Below, in pieces: positions 12,201 to 24,100 of a stretch of 46,361 nucleotides of DNA. Position numbers and translations under genes: made by a program. The notes under the pieces are model-generated. The model had not been told where the DNA came from, ran no database searches, and was given only the letters and a program-made list of their open reading frames with translations. The stretch's first letter is position 1. Each line of letters begins with the position of its first letter. This DNA is from Ichthyophonus hoferi (taxonomy: Eukaryota > Opisthokonta > Ichthyosporea > Ichthyophonida > Ichthyophonidae), in NCBI GenBank assembly GCA_002751075.1, contig NAOQ01000024.1:2286-48646 (forward strand). The letters run 5' to 3'.

Positions 12201-15200
12201 CTAGGACAGGCCATGACAATGAGCGAATAGGGTGGGGAGGAGTGCGATATAGTAAGCGTGGATTGGTTAAAGTGAAAAGCATATTTATAGAATGGTTTTG
12301 ATTTGTTGTGGAAACCAGGCTGCAAAGCTAACCAATGGGGTACAGGGTTACTATGGAGGAGGTTGTAAAGGCAATCCCATTGGGTGGGCGATTCTATCGT
12401 TGGGCCCAGTGGTTGGCTGGCTCTGACTTTGTTGCCAAGCAGACGGTATGTGTTTACTATACCCTTAATATATTTTACATGCGATACACTGGAATATCTG
12501 GTTAATCTAATTAATTGTCTTTGCTGGGTTATATGAAATATGTTTCAATTGGTATATAGAAGAGTGCATTGGTTGATCTTATTGGATGGATCCACGCGAC
12601 AGGTCGGGGTGGTTAGGCCCAGTTGGATAATTGATTGATCTAGAAGTGGAAATCAAATATAAGGTAATATGGAGCTAGAGGCACAGAACGCATTATGATA
12701 TCGCATATGATTTCTCTGTGTTCAATGTAATACCAAGGTTGGCGTTGCCATGGTTACGGCAGCTATGTTGGCAACCTTTTAACATTACCGTGACAACACA
12801 GGGACATGCAGTGACTATGACCAAACATGATCAATGTTTCCATGTACATCAAGTGCTAGACCTTATTGGCAAGAGAGTGGAGACCCTCTCTGCCCTCTAC
12901 AAACAGCTGTCGTCACTAGGTAAGTCTCCGGTATTTCCACCACCATTGCAATTATAGTATCGTACACCTCTTAATGCTTTATAGCTAGTTTTTATATTTT
13001 TCATCTGGTTGCATAACAATACAACCATGTGATCAGGTGAGATCTACCAATAAGGTGTCAGAAACCTGTGTCATTTTTCGTGCGGTGTACTGCTTAACGT
13101 GGCCCTGATTGGTCTACAGTTATTTACTACCTGTTGCCCTAACTCTTATTGGTTCTTACACTATAGCGTTCTCTAACTTCCTTCTTCTCTTCCTCTCTTT
13201 ATGGTCTATGCAGCCATCAATCAGGTGGATCTTGGTTCCCTCCCACAGTCAAGGATTTCAGAAATGTTTCCTCAAAAACCACAATCCCAACTTATCAAAT
13301 TTATTTCCAATGGAGAGGTAGTAATCTATTATGTGTTTTCTTGGACTATATGTGGTTATGTATATTTATGTTGGTGCGTGTTTTTTTATAAAAACATCTA
13401 TGTGTACTTATGCATTTAAAAAATGATGTGGTAGATTCTTGTGAATGTTGATATGTTGATTGATTGTACTAAAGAACTGTATCATACATACAATTACTAA
13501 TTAAAACCAAATAATTGTATCTATATTTGTTTAATCAGTCATTTGGTATATAATATACAATATTATTTTTCTCCTACAACCATGTTTTGAACTATACATT
13601 TCTGCTGTTTGGCTCTGTCAGGCATTCTGCTATATGTATATTCCTTTATTTTGTCTGTTTAGTATCAATCGTGTTGGTGTTTTTTCCTCGCCTATCTTTG
13701 TTTATATACGACTTCCCTTGTTATTTCATTAATATAATCTTGGTCTCTTGTGCCTTCATATCACTTTGTATTGCATTGGTAAGTCAGGCGTGTATTTGTA
13801 CCTATATTAAATATATAGTAGGCACGTAATTCCACCGTTATCATATGGCCTGCAGTCATAGAGGACCACTAAGAAAAGACCATCATGTAATGTCCCCCCC
13901 CAGAAGTACGACCTCCTCTACACGCTTCTCTTTTCCAGTGACGATTGTAAGTTTGCATTGGTATTTTTTGGCTTTTCTTTTTTTCCATACAAGACAACAC
14001 TTTGGACTCTGTTTTGATTTTGCGTTGCTATGAGCCCTTCCTTTTCCACCGAGTTCTGTCATTCATCTTCCCATACATACGGGTATACATTATATATTAG
14101 TGTACACATACACACATAACCGTAGCCTATATATATAGTAGAAAGCTAATCTGTATAAAGTGTATTATTACATATTCGTATGACGGCACAGTGCATATGA
14201 TATAGAAATACATTTTAACAGTTAATGCCTACATGTGTTTATATGTGTATGTAATTATATGTATCTGTATACGTAGCTACATATTATTTTCTGTTTTCAA
14301 TGACTTTATGATAAGGAAATACAATGTTTGTTTAGTCAGCCGTTAACGAATACGTGCATATATATATATGTGTATGTGTATGTATATCCCTTAGAAATGC
14401 TACCAGAGAGAGAGGGAGAGAGGGAGAGAGAGAGAAGGAGAGAAATATATATATATATATATATTGAGGAGGATGAGATAGTGTGATGGAGGAGCAGGGC
14501 CTTGGATATGGCAATTGCCACTACAATAGGGTCCACCCATGACTTTATTCCTTTACTATACGAGGTATACGTTGTTATTTTCAATTGATCGGAGGGATGC
14601 CTGGGTCATAGATGAAGTGGATGTACGGGTGAGAGTGAGCACAGAGTATCCAATCAGAGTGCCTGATTTCTCACTGTCGTTAAGGAAGGGTGTGGTCGAG
14701 GGTGACCTCCACTGTGCAATGAGGGTAGGTGTGATATATGGAGATAGCCGTAATGCACTGTGATTAATACAGAGGTTTTATATTTTACAGTTGAGAGAAG
14801 ATTTTATCTCCTAGAGGTCATTAAGTGGCAAAGAATGAGTATATATATATATGGTTATACATTGCCATTCATATTTTTATTGCCCAGCACACTATTTTCT
14901 CTTATTCTTCTTATATTTTCTACTTAATATTCTTACTCTGGCTAGGAGAGTTGGATGTTTAAATGAAGTAGAGGGGACGTGTGTATATGAGGTAAGGTAA
15001 CTTATGGTGCCCTTCAGAATATGGAGATGGAGCTCAACAGTGCAGGACACCGCCTGGCATGGGACGTACAGTCGCGAAATTTTATTCTGTCGCTTCAACT
15101 TAGGAGATTACAGGTATGATAGCTCTCCCACGGCTCTCTCTCTAAGTATACTCATCCTATATGTACTTACATTTGTTTCTTCTGTTTACTTCTTTGACAG

Positions 15201-16468
15201 TTTGTTATTTTTTGTTCTAGTTTACTTTATTATATTTCTATCTATCTATAGCATCTCCTTTTTTTTTTTTTTTTTTTTTTGTNNNNNNNNNNNNNNNNNN
15301 NNNNNNNNNNNNNNNNNNNNNNNNNNNNNNNNNNNNNNNNNNNNNNNNNNNNNNNNNNNNNNNNNNNNNNNNNNNNNNNNNNNNNNNNNNNNNNNNNNNN
15401 NNNNNNNNNNNNNNNNNNNNNNNNNNNNNNNNNNNNNNNNNNNNNNNNNNNNNNNNNNNNNNNNNNNNNNNNNNNNNNNNNNNNNNNNNNNNNNNNNNNN
15501 NNNNNNNNNNNNNNNNNNNNNNNNNNNNNNNNNNNNNNNNNNNNNNNNNNNNNNNNNNNNNNNNNNNNNNNNNNNNNNNNNNNNNNNNNNNNNNNNNNNN
15601 NNNNNNNNNNNNNNNNNNNNNNNNNNNNNNNNNNNNNNNNNNNNNNNNNNNNNNNNNNNNNNNNNNNNNNNNNNNNNNNNNNNNNNNNNNNNNNNNNNNN
15701 NNNNNNNNNNNNNNNNNNNNNNNNNNNNNNNNNNNNNNNNNNNNNNNNNNNNNNNNNNNNNNNNNNNNNNNNNNTTTTTTTTTTTTTTTGTGTTTCTCTA
15801 CCTCTTTGTTTTCTTTATGGCCTTTTTTAAACTTATCCTTGACTACCACAATCAAATGAATGATTGGATTGGGGTTAAGGGAAGAGGAAAGAAGCATGTG
15901 GAAAGCATTGTATGAATATATTTTTGAAAGATTGCCCGGAGGGAGATCAATAATAATATAGTGTCTAAATATACTACCCCCGTCGCATGTATTTATTTGT
16001 ACACATAGGAGATATTTGATGCCTATGTACGAATCATGAAGGCTACTGTCGATGAAAACTCCATGGGAAAATTATTTGAACGACGTACAAGGTATGATTG
16101 GATGATAGGATATCATTTAGATTGGGTGTGGTAGGATAGGATCACTTTGGGGACAAATATTAATCATGCACCTGTTTCTATGCACTTGCCTGCTTTATAT
16201 ATATACATATACCTACTATTGCTATTTTTTTATTCCATATCATTTCATATCATTTCTACCTCGTTTATCTTCGTTTATGCTTCAAAGCCATTGTGTTACA
16301 ATATGAATCACACTATTTATTATTTTCTTGTCTGCTAAGTCCTATCATTATATCTAATATATATATATATATATATGAATTTACAGGGGGCCTGATCGAA
16401 GAATGCCAACATATTATAACACACAACAACGACAGTATGTATTTACAGTGCCATCTGCGGATTTATAA
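6655..16468 (+). CDS. THOC5: THO complex subunit 5 (mRNA export, TREX)
   Basis: Exons: 6655-6660 (ATGGAG, tentative), 6944-7204, 7735-7839, 8103-8227, 9223-9369, 9817-9931, 10571-10724, 11162-11229, 11638-11722, 11954-12173, 12346-12445, 12802-12919, 13214-13317, 13904-13960 (or 13946), 14530-14724, 15018-15113, 16009-16091, 16387-16468. This gives about 706 residues; human THOC5 has 683. Matches to the family, in order: LRQLNRDLY; KDQFLEEAPENM; SRMDYERAQRKA; PEPLYNIYL; ASIQGKVVEVK; PLSLDLSF...HLITVTVK; LLDEIFPDDRGRR; LGGRFYRWAQWLAG; EMFPQKPQSQLIKF; EYPIRVPDFSLSL; and KLFERRTRGPDRRMPTYY near the end. THOC5 is a largely coiled-coil scaffold subunit of the THO complex, which couples nuclear transcription to mRNA export. 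The least certain parts are the first micro-exon (otherwise Met at 6977) and the 13.9-14.5 kb junction. The assembly gap lies in the intron after 15113. Confidence 0.9.
9184..9213. repeat. (CATATA)n tandem repeat in a THOC5 intron
   Basis: About five copies of a six-base unit sit just before the acceptor at 9220-9222, replacing the usual pyrimidine tract. Confidence 0.85.
11280..11303. repeat. (TA)n microsatellite in a THOC5 intron
   Basis: About eleven TA units lie 50 bases after the donor at 11230. Confidence 0.9.
14404..14465. repeat. (GA)n plus (AT)n compound microsatellite in a THOC5 intron
   Basis: An interrupted GA/GGA tract (14404-14443) runs directly into an AT tract (14444-14465), upstream of the exon at 14530. 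On the minus strand it reads as a pyrimidine tract and produces a meaningless open frame there. Confidence 0.9.
15283..15774. other. Assembly gap (492 N) flanked by T runs
   Basis: The gap has about 22 T plus GT on its left and 15 T on its right. It lies in the THOC5 intron between the exons 15018-15113 and 16009-16091. The flanking exons join in phase 0 and follow the family alignment, so no conserved THOC5 segment is obviously lost. Open frames crossing the N run are artefacts. Confidence 0.97.
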
Positions 16469-16689
16469 TTAAATTGTATTTAAATTTTATTGTCTACCTT
16501 TGATTTGGGATTGAATTGCTTGCAATATTAGCCCAAATATTACTTTTTTTATATAGTTACTGGGAGGAGCTGGATGGAATAGTACTTGCTTTTTTTCCAA
16601 CCTTAATATAATTTACGAAATTATACCTTGTATACTCTCAAGGCAAAAATTGAGTGATAAATTACTGATTTAAGGCTTAATTCTATGCC

Positions 16690-16727
16690 TTTATTATTAT
16701 TATTATTATTATTTATTTATTTATTTT
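16690..16727. repeat. (TTA)n/(TTTA)n microsatellite
   Basis: A run of ATT units passes into ATTT units, in intergenic DNA after THOC5. Confidence 0.9.
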
Positions 16728-18293
16728 GATTTTATGCATATATTTGATCAGTCCAACTATATTTTCTAAGCAGAATGCATTAATTGACTGACTTGGCATG
16801 TTACAGTCATTCACTGGATTTTTATTTTGGTAGTCTCGTAAATATTTGTGCTATTTTCAATCTGAAAAATACGTTAAGTAGATGTCAATGCTTAAGATTT
16901 GTGGTAGCTGTTTAAATTTATTATCAGCAAACGCTAGGTCGGTAACACTGACCTCAATGGTTAGGGCATGTTGTAGGTTTACATTTATGCTAGGGAAGAT
17001 ATTATAAGATTTGATTATGTCATTATGCATTACTTGATAAGTTATAATATGGATATATCGATATGTGTTTTCTTTATTCTGTCGAAGAACGGTTCCAAAT
17101 TTAGTTAAGGCAAAATTGAATCAGCAACGCGATATTATAGATTGAATGTAACCATAGATTAAATATTAAACACAATAGGTTCAAATAATTTGGCCTAAAC
17201 GTGGTTTGATGGCAAGTTAACTTTAGATCAACGACACTATATGGAACCGAAAACAGTTTTTTTGGGATACAGTATTAGCAGCCTTTGGTTTTTATTAAAT
17301 TAAAATGCTCAAACTATTCTTAATTTTGTCTTAGCCCAGGTATGTCTGGGACATTTAACATAACCACGCTACACAAACTGCCTAAAAGGCATATATATAA
17401 TAAAAGTTCATATCTAAAATACATTAAGGATAACAAGAAAAAACCTCTATCATTAATATATTTTAAAAAGACAAAAATCTATTCCTGATAGTGTTTCCGA
17501 AAATAGCAGCAATCCTTCTTCAGATATCATATGGGAAATCCTTACTGGAATAAGGAGAGGTATTCTAATAATAACATATAAGTAATCATTTACACCCATA
17601 ATTTTGATGAATATTTAGTTATTATTTTTTAAAAAAGAGTAGTAGTGAGAACTTGGAAAGCTCTATTATTATGATGAATCGTTCAAATATAAATCTCTCT
17701 TCATAGGCTAGCCTGCTATTGATTTTACCTAGCGATAGTTTTATTGGCATGCGTGTAATACCTTTTAAAATGTTTATATATTTAGGGGAAATCATAAAGG
17801 TGACTATATAGATAAGAAATTGCCTTTATAGAATGCTTAAGTAGGTATTAATCTAATAAACATCATGGGTCTACTACATATGTCACCTATATGTCGAATC
17901 TTTTATATAAAAATGTATATATATATTAGATTACTGAAAATGCAGTGCAACATTCAGTATAACTCTAAGCAATCAACGCTGGTTAAATGTCACTTTAAAG
18001 AGGCAAAAGATACACAGGGTTGGCTAAGCAGACTAAAATTTGAAAGACTTGCGTGTTGTTGTTAGTGAAAAATATCTCTTTGATAGATTGTTTTTAGGCT
18101 AGCTAAATCTCAAGTGGCACTACCTGTAAAGTGTAATAGCCTTATTGAGAAACAAAAAAGTTATTAATGGAAAACTTCACTGCCATAGCATGATTTTGAT
18201 TTGTTCTACTTTCAGGAAAAGAAATACTCAAGATATAGATAAATCTAGTTAAATAATATGTAATAGCGACAAATATTCATATTTCGTTAACAA

Positions 18294-18315
18294 ATATATA
18301 TATATATATATATAT
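18294..18315. repeat. (AT)n microsatellite
   Basis: About eleven AT units in the THOC5-HAUS4 intergenic stretch. Confidence 0.9.
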
Positions 18316-19667
18316 TCTGCTGGAAAACAAATTGTCATCATTTTGAAAAGAAAGAAAAAAAAGGAAAAAGATTTACTGTGACAGATTTAGTGTACATGTA
18401 ACTTGCTATTAATTATGCCACAGTATATCTCTATTACTGAAGCATATAATATCAATTTATCTACAACTCAGCTACTAATAGTGTGTCAAATCTTGTCCAT
18501 TGGATACGTGCTAAAATATTTACTTCTTCTAAAATACAAAAATATAATCAACGGATTAAAAAGCATAGCAATAAATTGCAACAATGTTTAGTGTATTACG
18601 AAATAAAATAATAGATATAACACAATCTTTAAAGCATAAGTGCTAGATGCTTTAGGACATTGTAAACAGTAATGATAATGTTATATATCTAAGAATTTGA
18701 GGAGGTGCGGTATCAATGATACTCTCAAACCTCAGCGTGCTACAATTCAAATAAATCCCAAGGAATAAATTTAGTCAAGAAAAGCAAACAGAACAGACAC
18801 ATGCGGTTAATAATTTTGATTTACACCAATTTAAATGTTTTACGTTTAAAACAGATTTTGTAAAAGTAAAACTAGTAATAACAAGGTAATATATGGTATC
18901 AATAATAATAATAAAAGATAGTAATGGTTGTTTAACACGATTTTTAAACATCAGCAAGTAAAGCATACTATCCTAAAATGTTGATTGGGATAACACCTTT
19001 TAGTTCTTTCTGTAACTCAAAATGAAAATATTAAAAAATTGTAGACTTATAAAAAGTGCCGGGATATCATTAAAATCCTGCTAAATATATGGAAAACAAA
19101 TATAATCTAAATTAATTTGTATATATTAACCAAGTACATTATTTCATTCAAAATACATGACTGAACCATTACCCTTTTAGCTCTGTGAATATACCATGAC
19201 TACAAAACTTTTATTTACAATAAACAAAAGATGTAATATTAAAAGATAAAAATAATCATAATAAATGAGAGCTGCAGGTAGACATAGTTGGATAACTTAC
19301 AGATAGAATGAAACAATTAGAAACAATGGCATACTTAATATATTTAAAAGGACAAGCCGATGGTATTGTTGAAAAAGTCGCCATATAGGTTTAAATTAGT
19401 ACATAATGTACTGGAAGGCTTGGGTTTAAAATCTCATTACTTATTAGCTAAAACAAATAATGTAAACCCCGAGAGTTTCAGAGTTTGCTAAAATGTTGTA
19501 ATATTCGGTAGATATAGTTTATTAACACCATAACAGCATATTCCTAATTAAAGGTTTAATCATTAGATAATGTACATTGCTTGGTTGGGAGTTGGGTCTG
19601 CAATTTTAAAACTATTGCTGACCATACAAAGCAATGTTATTGAATATGTTTGATTGATTATACTCTA

Positions 19668-19740
19668 ATAATAATAATTATTATGATAATAATATCAAGA
19701 CTAGTAATATTAGTGATACTAATACTAATAATCATTATTA
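19668..19740. repeat. TAA/TAAT-rich low-complexity tract
   Basis: A tract of repeated TAA and TAAT words with self-complementary stretches (AATAATTATTAT, and AGTAATATTAGTGATACTAATACTAAT), able to form a hairpin. Probably a decayed simple repeat. Confidence 0.7.
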
Positions 19741-21144
19741 AATATGTTTAGATGCTCTACTCTAAAGATACTAATAATTGATACATATATATTTCCATGT
19801 CTTTGATTTGATCTCACTTGGTAACTACTCTACTGATGTTGAGTATAAAATATGTTTCAAAAGATTTAAATTGAAAGTTAAAAAGTGTCGTAGTAACACC
19901 TCTATATACTTTGTATTTGCAGTGTCTATTTACTACTAAGTATTTTGGATATGAAAGGTCAAAAGGTTATGTTGAGTTATTTCAGCCACAATTGTTTCAA
20001 ACATGAAGGCACAATAAAGTTAATAAATACAATCAAAAAGATGCCATGATATAGTTTTCCTTTTCGGTACACTAGTCAGTGGTAGTGGTATAGTCATAGC
20101 AGATATATTAAAAGCACAGATAAACAGTAAGCCATATAGTTTTATTATTTAAGTTATCTTATCCAAGCATACGAAATACAGACAAATAAATATATATTAA
20201 GACCAATAAGGATTTAGTGCCAGGTGAAATAATATCAGGTCAGTCATTCTTTATTAATCTAATATAAATTACAGTACAATATATCACCTCACGTGGCAGT
20301 ATCACACTCTAGGATATGAAGTTATTTCATCTCAGTTGTCTTCAAACAAAAACCGCATTTCTTCAGGTCTTAACTAGTTATTGCATGATAAATAAGGAAT
20401 CATAATGATTTTGGCGCTATTCTTCAAATGACAATGGAGATTGTAAATGATCTGTTGATCGTTAATTATCCTGTCAGATTAAATTAGTTTATCAACAAGT
20501 GGTCACATTATTAAATGTACATCTACAAGCTACGGAAATTGCTTCACGTTTGCAATGAAGAGCTTAGATCATTTTTTCCAATGAGAAGATGTTAGGGAGT
20601 GAATGTTGTTGCCTAGATTTGGGAGAGTGTGCTTATCTAATTAAATACCTATGCTATTTCTTAACTGTTTTCATTAAAGCAATAGGTGAAGCGGATGAAA
20701 AGCACCATACAAGGGTTTTCTCATCCTTCTTTGAAGCCCAACATAGTGAAATAATGCTACAAGACTCTCATAAGACTGGCATTCACATAATGGTAGCTAA
20801 GTGAATTTAGGAACTACTTATGATAATACTGACACTGCCATATATCGAACGTTAAATGCCTACGACATGCTATTATAAAAAAGCCTGATGTATTTTGGTG
20901 ATCGCATTCCAATTGCCTATTGTATTGGTCAATCATCTTAGTATACTAATTATAAAAATTAAGCTAACAACCTTTATTGGTCTACTTAATGGCTTCTTAT
21001 GGATCTATAATAGAGTTTTAATTATCAAGGATTTAGTACACAAAATAGTTGATTGTTTGTTTACAATATCAATCTCCACCGTTCTTTTGTAACATACCCG
21101 TAATACTGTTATATTTTATATTTTATTTATTTTAGATTGTGACA

Positions 21145-24100
21145 ATGAACATGGCCACGGAGGGGCAAGGTAGGCACTTTATTTTATCAGGTCGCTATCT
21201 TCAAGTTGTTCTCAGCCCTTTATTCTTACCAATTCCAGCTTCTTGGCATATAACTGCCATTTCGAAATGAGCTTTCAGACCTTTCACACCTTCATACACA
21301 TTTTCATACAGACTTGACCCAGAACGTCTGAATATCATAATTATAGGTAAATCTACATTCAACACCTCTTTATTTTGTGCACTTAAATTAGAGTGTATAC
21401 CCAGATGCCCAGCCTAACCTATACCTAGACATATTATGGGGGGGTCCATTTTTTCCTTCAGAATTTATTACATCAACCACGTCAAGCTCTTAGTGTTTCT
21501 CTTTAAATATTTAAACCACACAAAATGATAACCTTTTTGACTTTATTTCTATCTCTATTTTTATATAATATAATATAGTATAGTACTCCGAAAACTGTCA
21601 ATCTCAGCTGTAATTATTTTTAAGAAATATTTGGTTGATAGTATTTACGCGAAAATAAATATTGAACATCCAGATACATACTTACGAAGGTGTTAAAGAT
21701 AATAATCCTTGTCATAATTATAAAACTTTTTAACTATTGCACATACGATGGGACAGGTGGAGGTGATGTCAGTGACCTGCAGACCTTCCCCCAGTTCTCC
21801 ATTCTACTTGAAGGTCTGTTGGAGCGGCTAGGCCCAAATGGAGGATCGTTGAAAGTTGAGCAAGAATTGGATGAGGTATTTATTCTATATATAAAAGTGT
21901 TTTACTCTGTAAAGTAGCATTGTTATATTGTGTTGGTTTTAAAATTAAGTGTTTTCCTGTTAAAAGAGTAAACATAGTTATGATTGGATAGCAGTAAAGT
22001 CATATTTAGTTATCATATAAGGGTAGAGCCATCCTCCACCCAAGCATATTACTTGTTATATTGTAGTATTCAAGGATTAATAGACGTTTGATTAGATATG
22101 AGGAGAGCAGGGTCTATATGTAACCCATAACACGCCCCTGTTTTTCTCTATCACGGGCCCTTTAGTTAGCCTTTGCCCTAACCAATATTGAAGTAATTAT
22201 AAATATGTTTTATTTCAGAGATTTATAATATCATAAGCCCCTCTACCACTACTTGACCCCTCATATCGTGTTATATTTATAAAATATTCATCACACATGT
22301 GATGCACTAGGTTAAGGCAGCTATGCAACAGACCCAACGAAACTATCTGCAATGGAATACCCTATATCGCGAGATGAGAACTATTCTAGCTGAGCATTCT
22401 GCACAGGCCTACCATCAGACAATCATAGGGGGGGCCTCTGCCAGTGTGGTGTGTATTGGTATGGTGCTATGATGTTTTACTAAATTTATCTGTGATCACC
22501 CACTACCTATCTAGGTAGTACCTCATCTACTACCAATGTTTAGTACTATTTCCTCTTGACTTTCCTTTTCTTTCATTATTACCTATATCGCCCGCTCTCC
22601 CATGCACCACTGACGCATTCATATGCATTCACATGCATGCATATAGGTGTGGTGCATACATTTTCTCTCTCACAAGACTGCGATGCTTGGGCAAGGCTCT
22701 GACACTCACAATCATTTCCTTGCACTCTTTCGGTCGCCTTATTAACGGAATATAGTCATCATAAGCTGGTTTCATTATTGATTATACCCTTGTACTCATA
22801 CACATATCCACCATTTCTTATTCTATCACCTGGTCTTCATTAACCATCTCTCTTCTTATTAATCTTTGTAGTTTAACAACAGGCCCACTTTATATAAGCA
22901 TACGCTTGTCATTGTTACTATCAGGTATTCAGAGCCACAAGTGAAGTTTTCACTGCATGGTTTGAGAAAGAAGCTATCCTTTATACATTATTCAACTAAC
23001 TGTACACGGGCATGCAATGCGCAATACTATAGATAAAGGATATAGCATTCAAGAAATTACAACACTTGGAGTGTATGCAATACCTTGATGCCCCATTAAA
23101 GAGTTTGGTAAGTTGCTTTTCTTTCTATTTATTTTATTTTTATTTTTTATTAAGAGAGTGAAAAGGGAGTGATATTTTGAAGCTAGGTGGAACTATACTA
23201 TTGGTCCTTTTCTTTGTACAGACATACTCCCACCCCCTCTCCAGATACATCATTTCAACCATACACACAAATATACTTAAGTCGTGTACCGCTTTCCCTA
23301 TATCAGAAACTTTTTATTACTCTCTCTTACTTTCCCTATATCTTTCTCCTATTATTCCCATGCTTCTCCTTTCTTTTTCTCTTTGCTATCTATGGGCTAG
23401 CTGTCAACTTCTTCCTTCTTACACCCCTCTTACCGTACCCCCCAATCCTTTTATTCTTTTTTAAAAATTACTTTAGTCTTGACCTGTTTGTTTATTGAGT
23501 GATATATATATATATATATATATTGAATCAGCCAGCATATCATTGGATATTTAAATATGATATCAGCTTTCACAATGGAGCTAATAAGATTGTGTTTTAT
23601 CAATATTGAAATTTAATTCTATGGCCTATATAGAATACACCAGCCGATAGCAAGCATCCTGTTGTTAGCAACGCCAATGAGTGTTTACTAGGTCTAGATC
23701 CCACCCACTGCCTGATGGACAGACATAAGACTTATGAGGTGCGTGGTACACTATATCTCTCTGTATAGTATATACCTCCATATATAATATATTTCTAGAC
23801 ATAGTATATCTCTATATATAATACATCTCTATATATAACACATCTATCTCTATATACCTTCCATTATCATTCATATCTGACCTGTACCACTTCTTATGAA
23901 AACATTCTGGTGTATAGGAACAGGAAATCCTACAACAGTTTCTTAGTATTGAGGTTGCGGGCCGCCTGCAAGATCGTTGTCATTACCTAGCTTCCTTCTA
24001 CACACCACCCCAAGAGAATGGGGAGGGGCACGAGAAAGGTACTATACATCTTAGTATTTACATTTTAAATGCATGTACTTATTGATATAAATACACTTAT

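Larger units (their letters stand above)
16469..21135. other. Intergenic stretch without a supported gene
   Basis: This is 4.7 kb of AT-rich sequence between the THOC5 stop and the first HAUS4 exon. It holds only short frames (for example 17865-18065, 18403-18591, 20589-20804) with no recognisable product. Simple repeats occur at 16690-16727, 18294-18315 and 19668-19740. HAUS4 promoter and 5' UTR sequence must lie at its right end. I see no transposase, reverse transcriptase or RNA gene. Confidence 0.7.

Noticed and set aside
12718-12801. Upstream part of an open frame before the THOC5 exon at 12802
   Set aside because: The frame is open, but the family length between LAG and the conserved helix fits an acceptor at 12799-12801; CAG at 12767-12769 is a possible alternative start of this exon that I consider less likely.
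14332-14584. Minus-strand frames rich in Ser, Leu, Tyr and Ile
   Set aside because: They are produced by the GA/AT compound microsatellite and carry no domain.
14946-14991. A segment with a good acceptor (GGCTAG) and donor (GAG|GTAAGG) within THOC5
   Set aside because: It is 46 bases long and lies between two phase-0 exon ends, so including it would shift the frame; it also hits a stop in phase 0. The following intron would be only 26 bases.
15004-15915. A plus-strand open frame of about 300 codons and minus-strand frames over the same place
   Set aside because: They are open only because the run of N has no stop codons. The real coding part is the short THOC5 exon 15018-15113.
20589-20804. 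A 71-codon frame upstream of HAUS4
   Set aside because: No recognisable family, and no donor that joins it in frame to the HAUS4 exon at 21145. Kept only as a lead within the gene-poor stretch.
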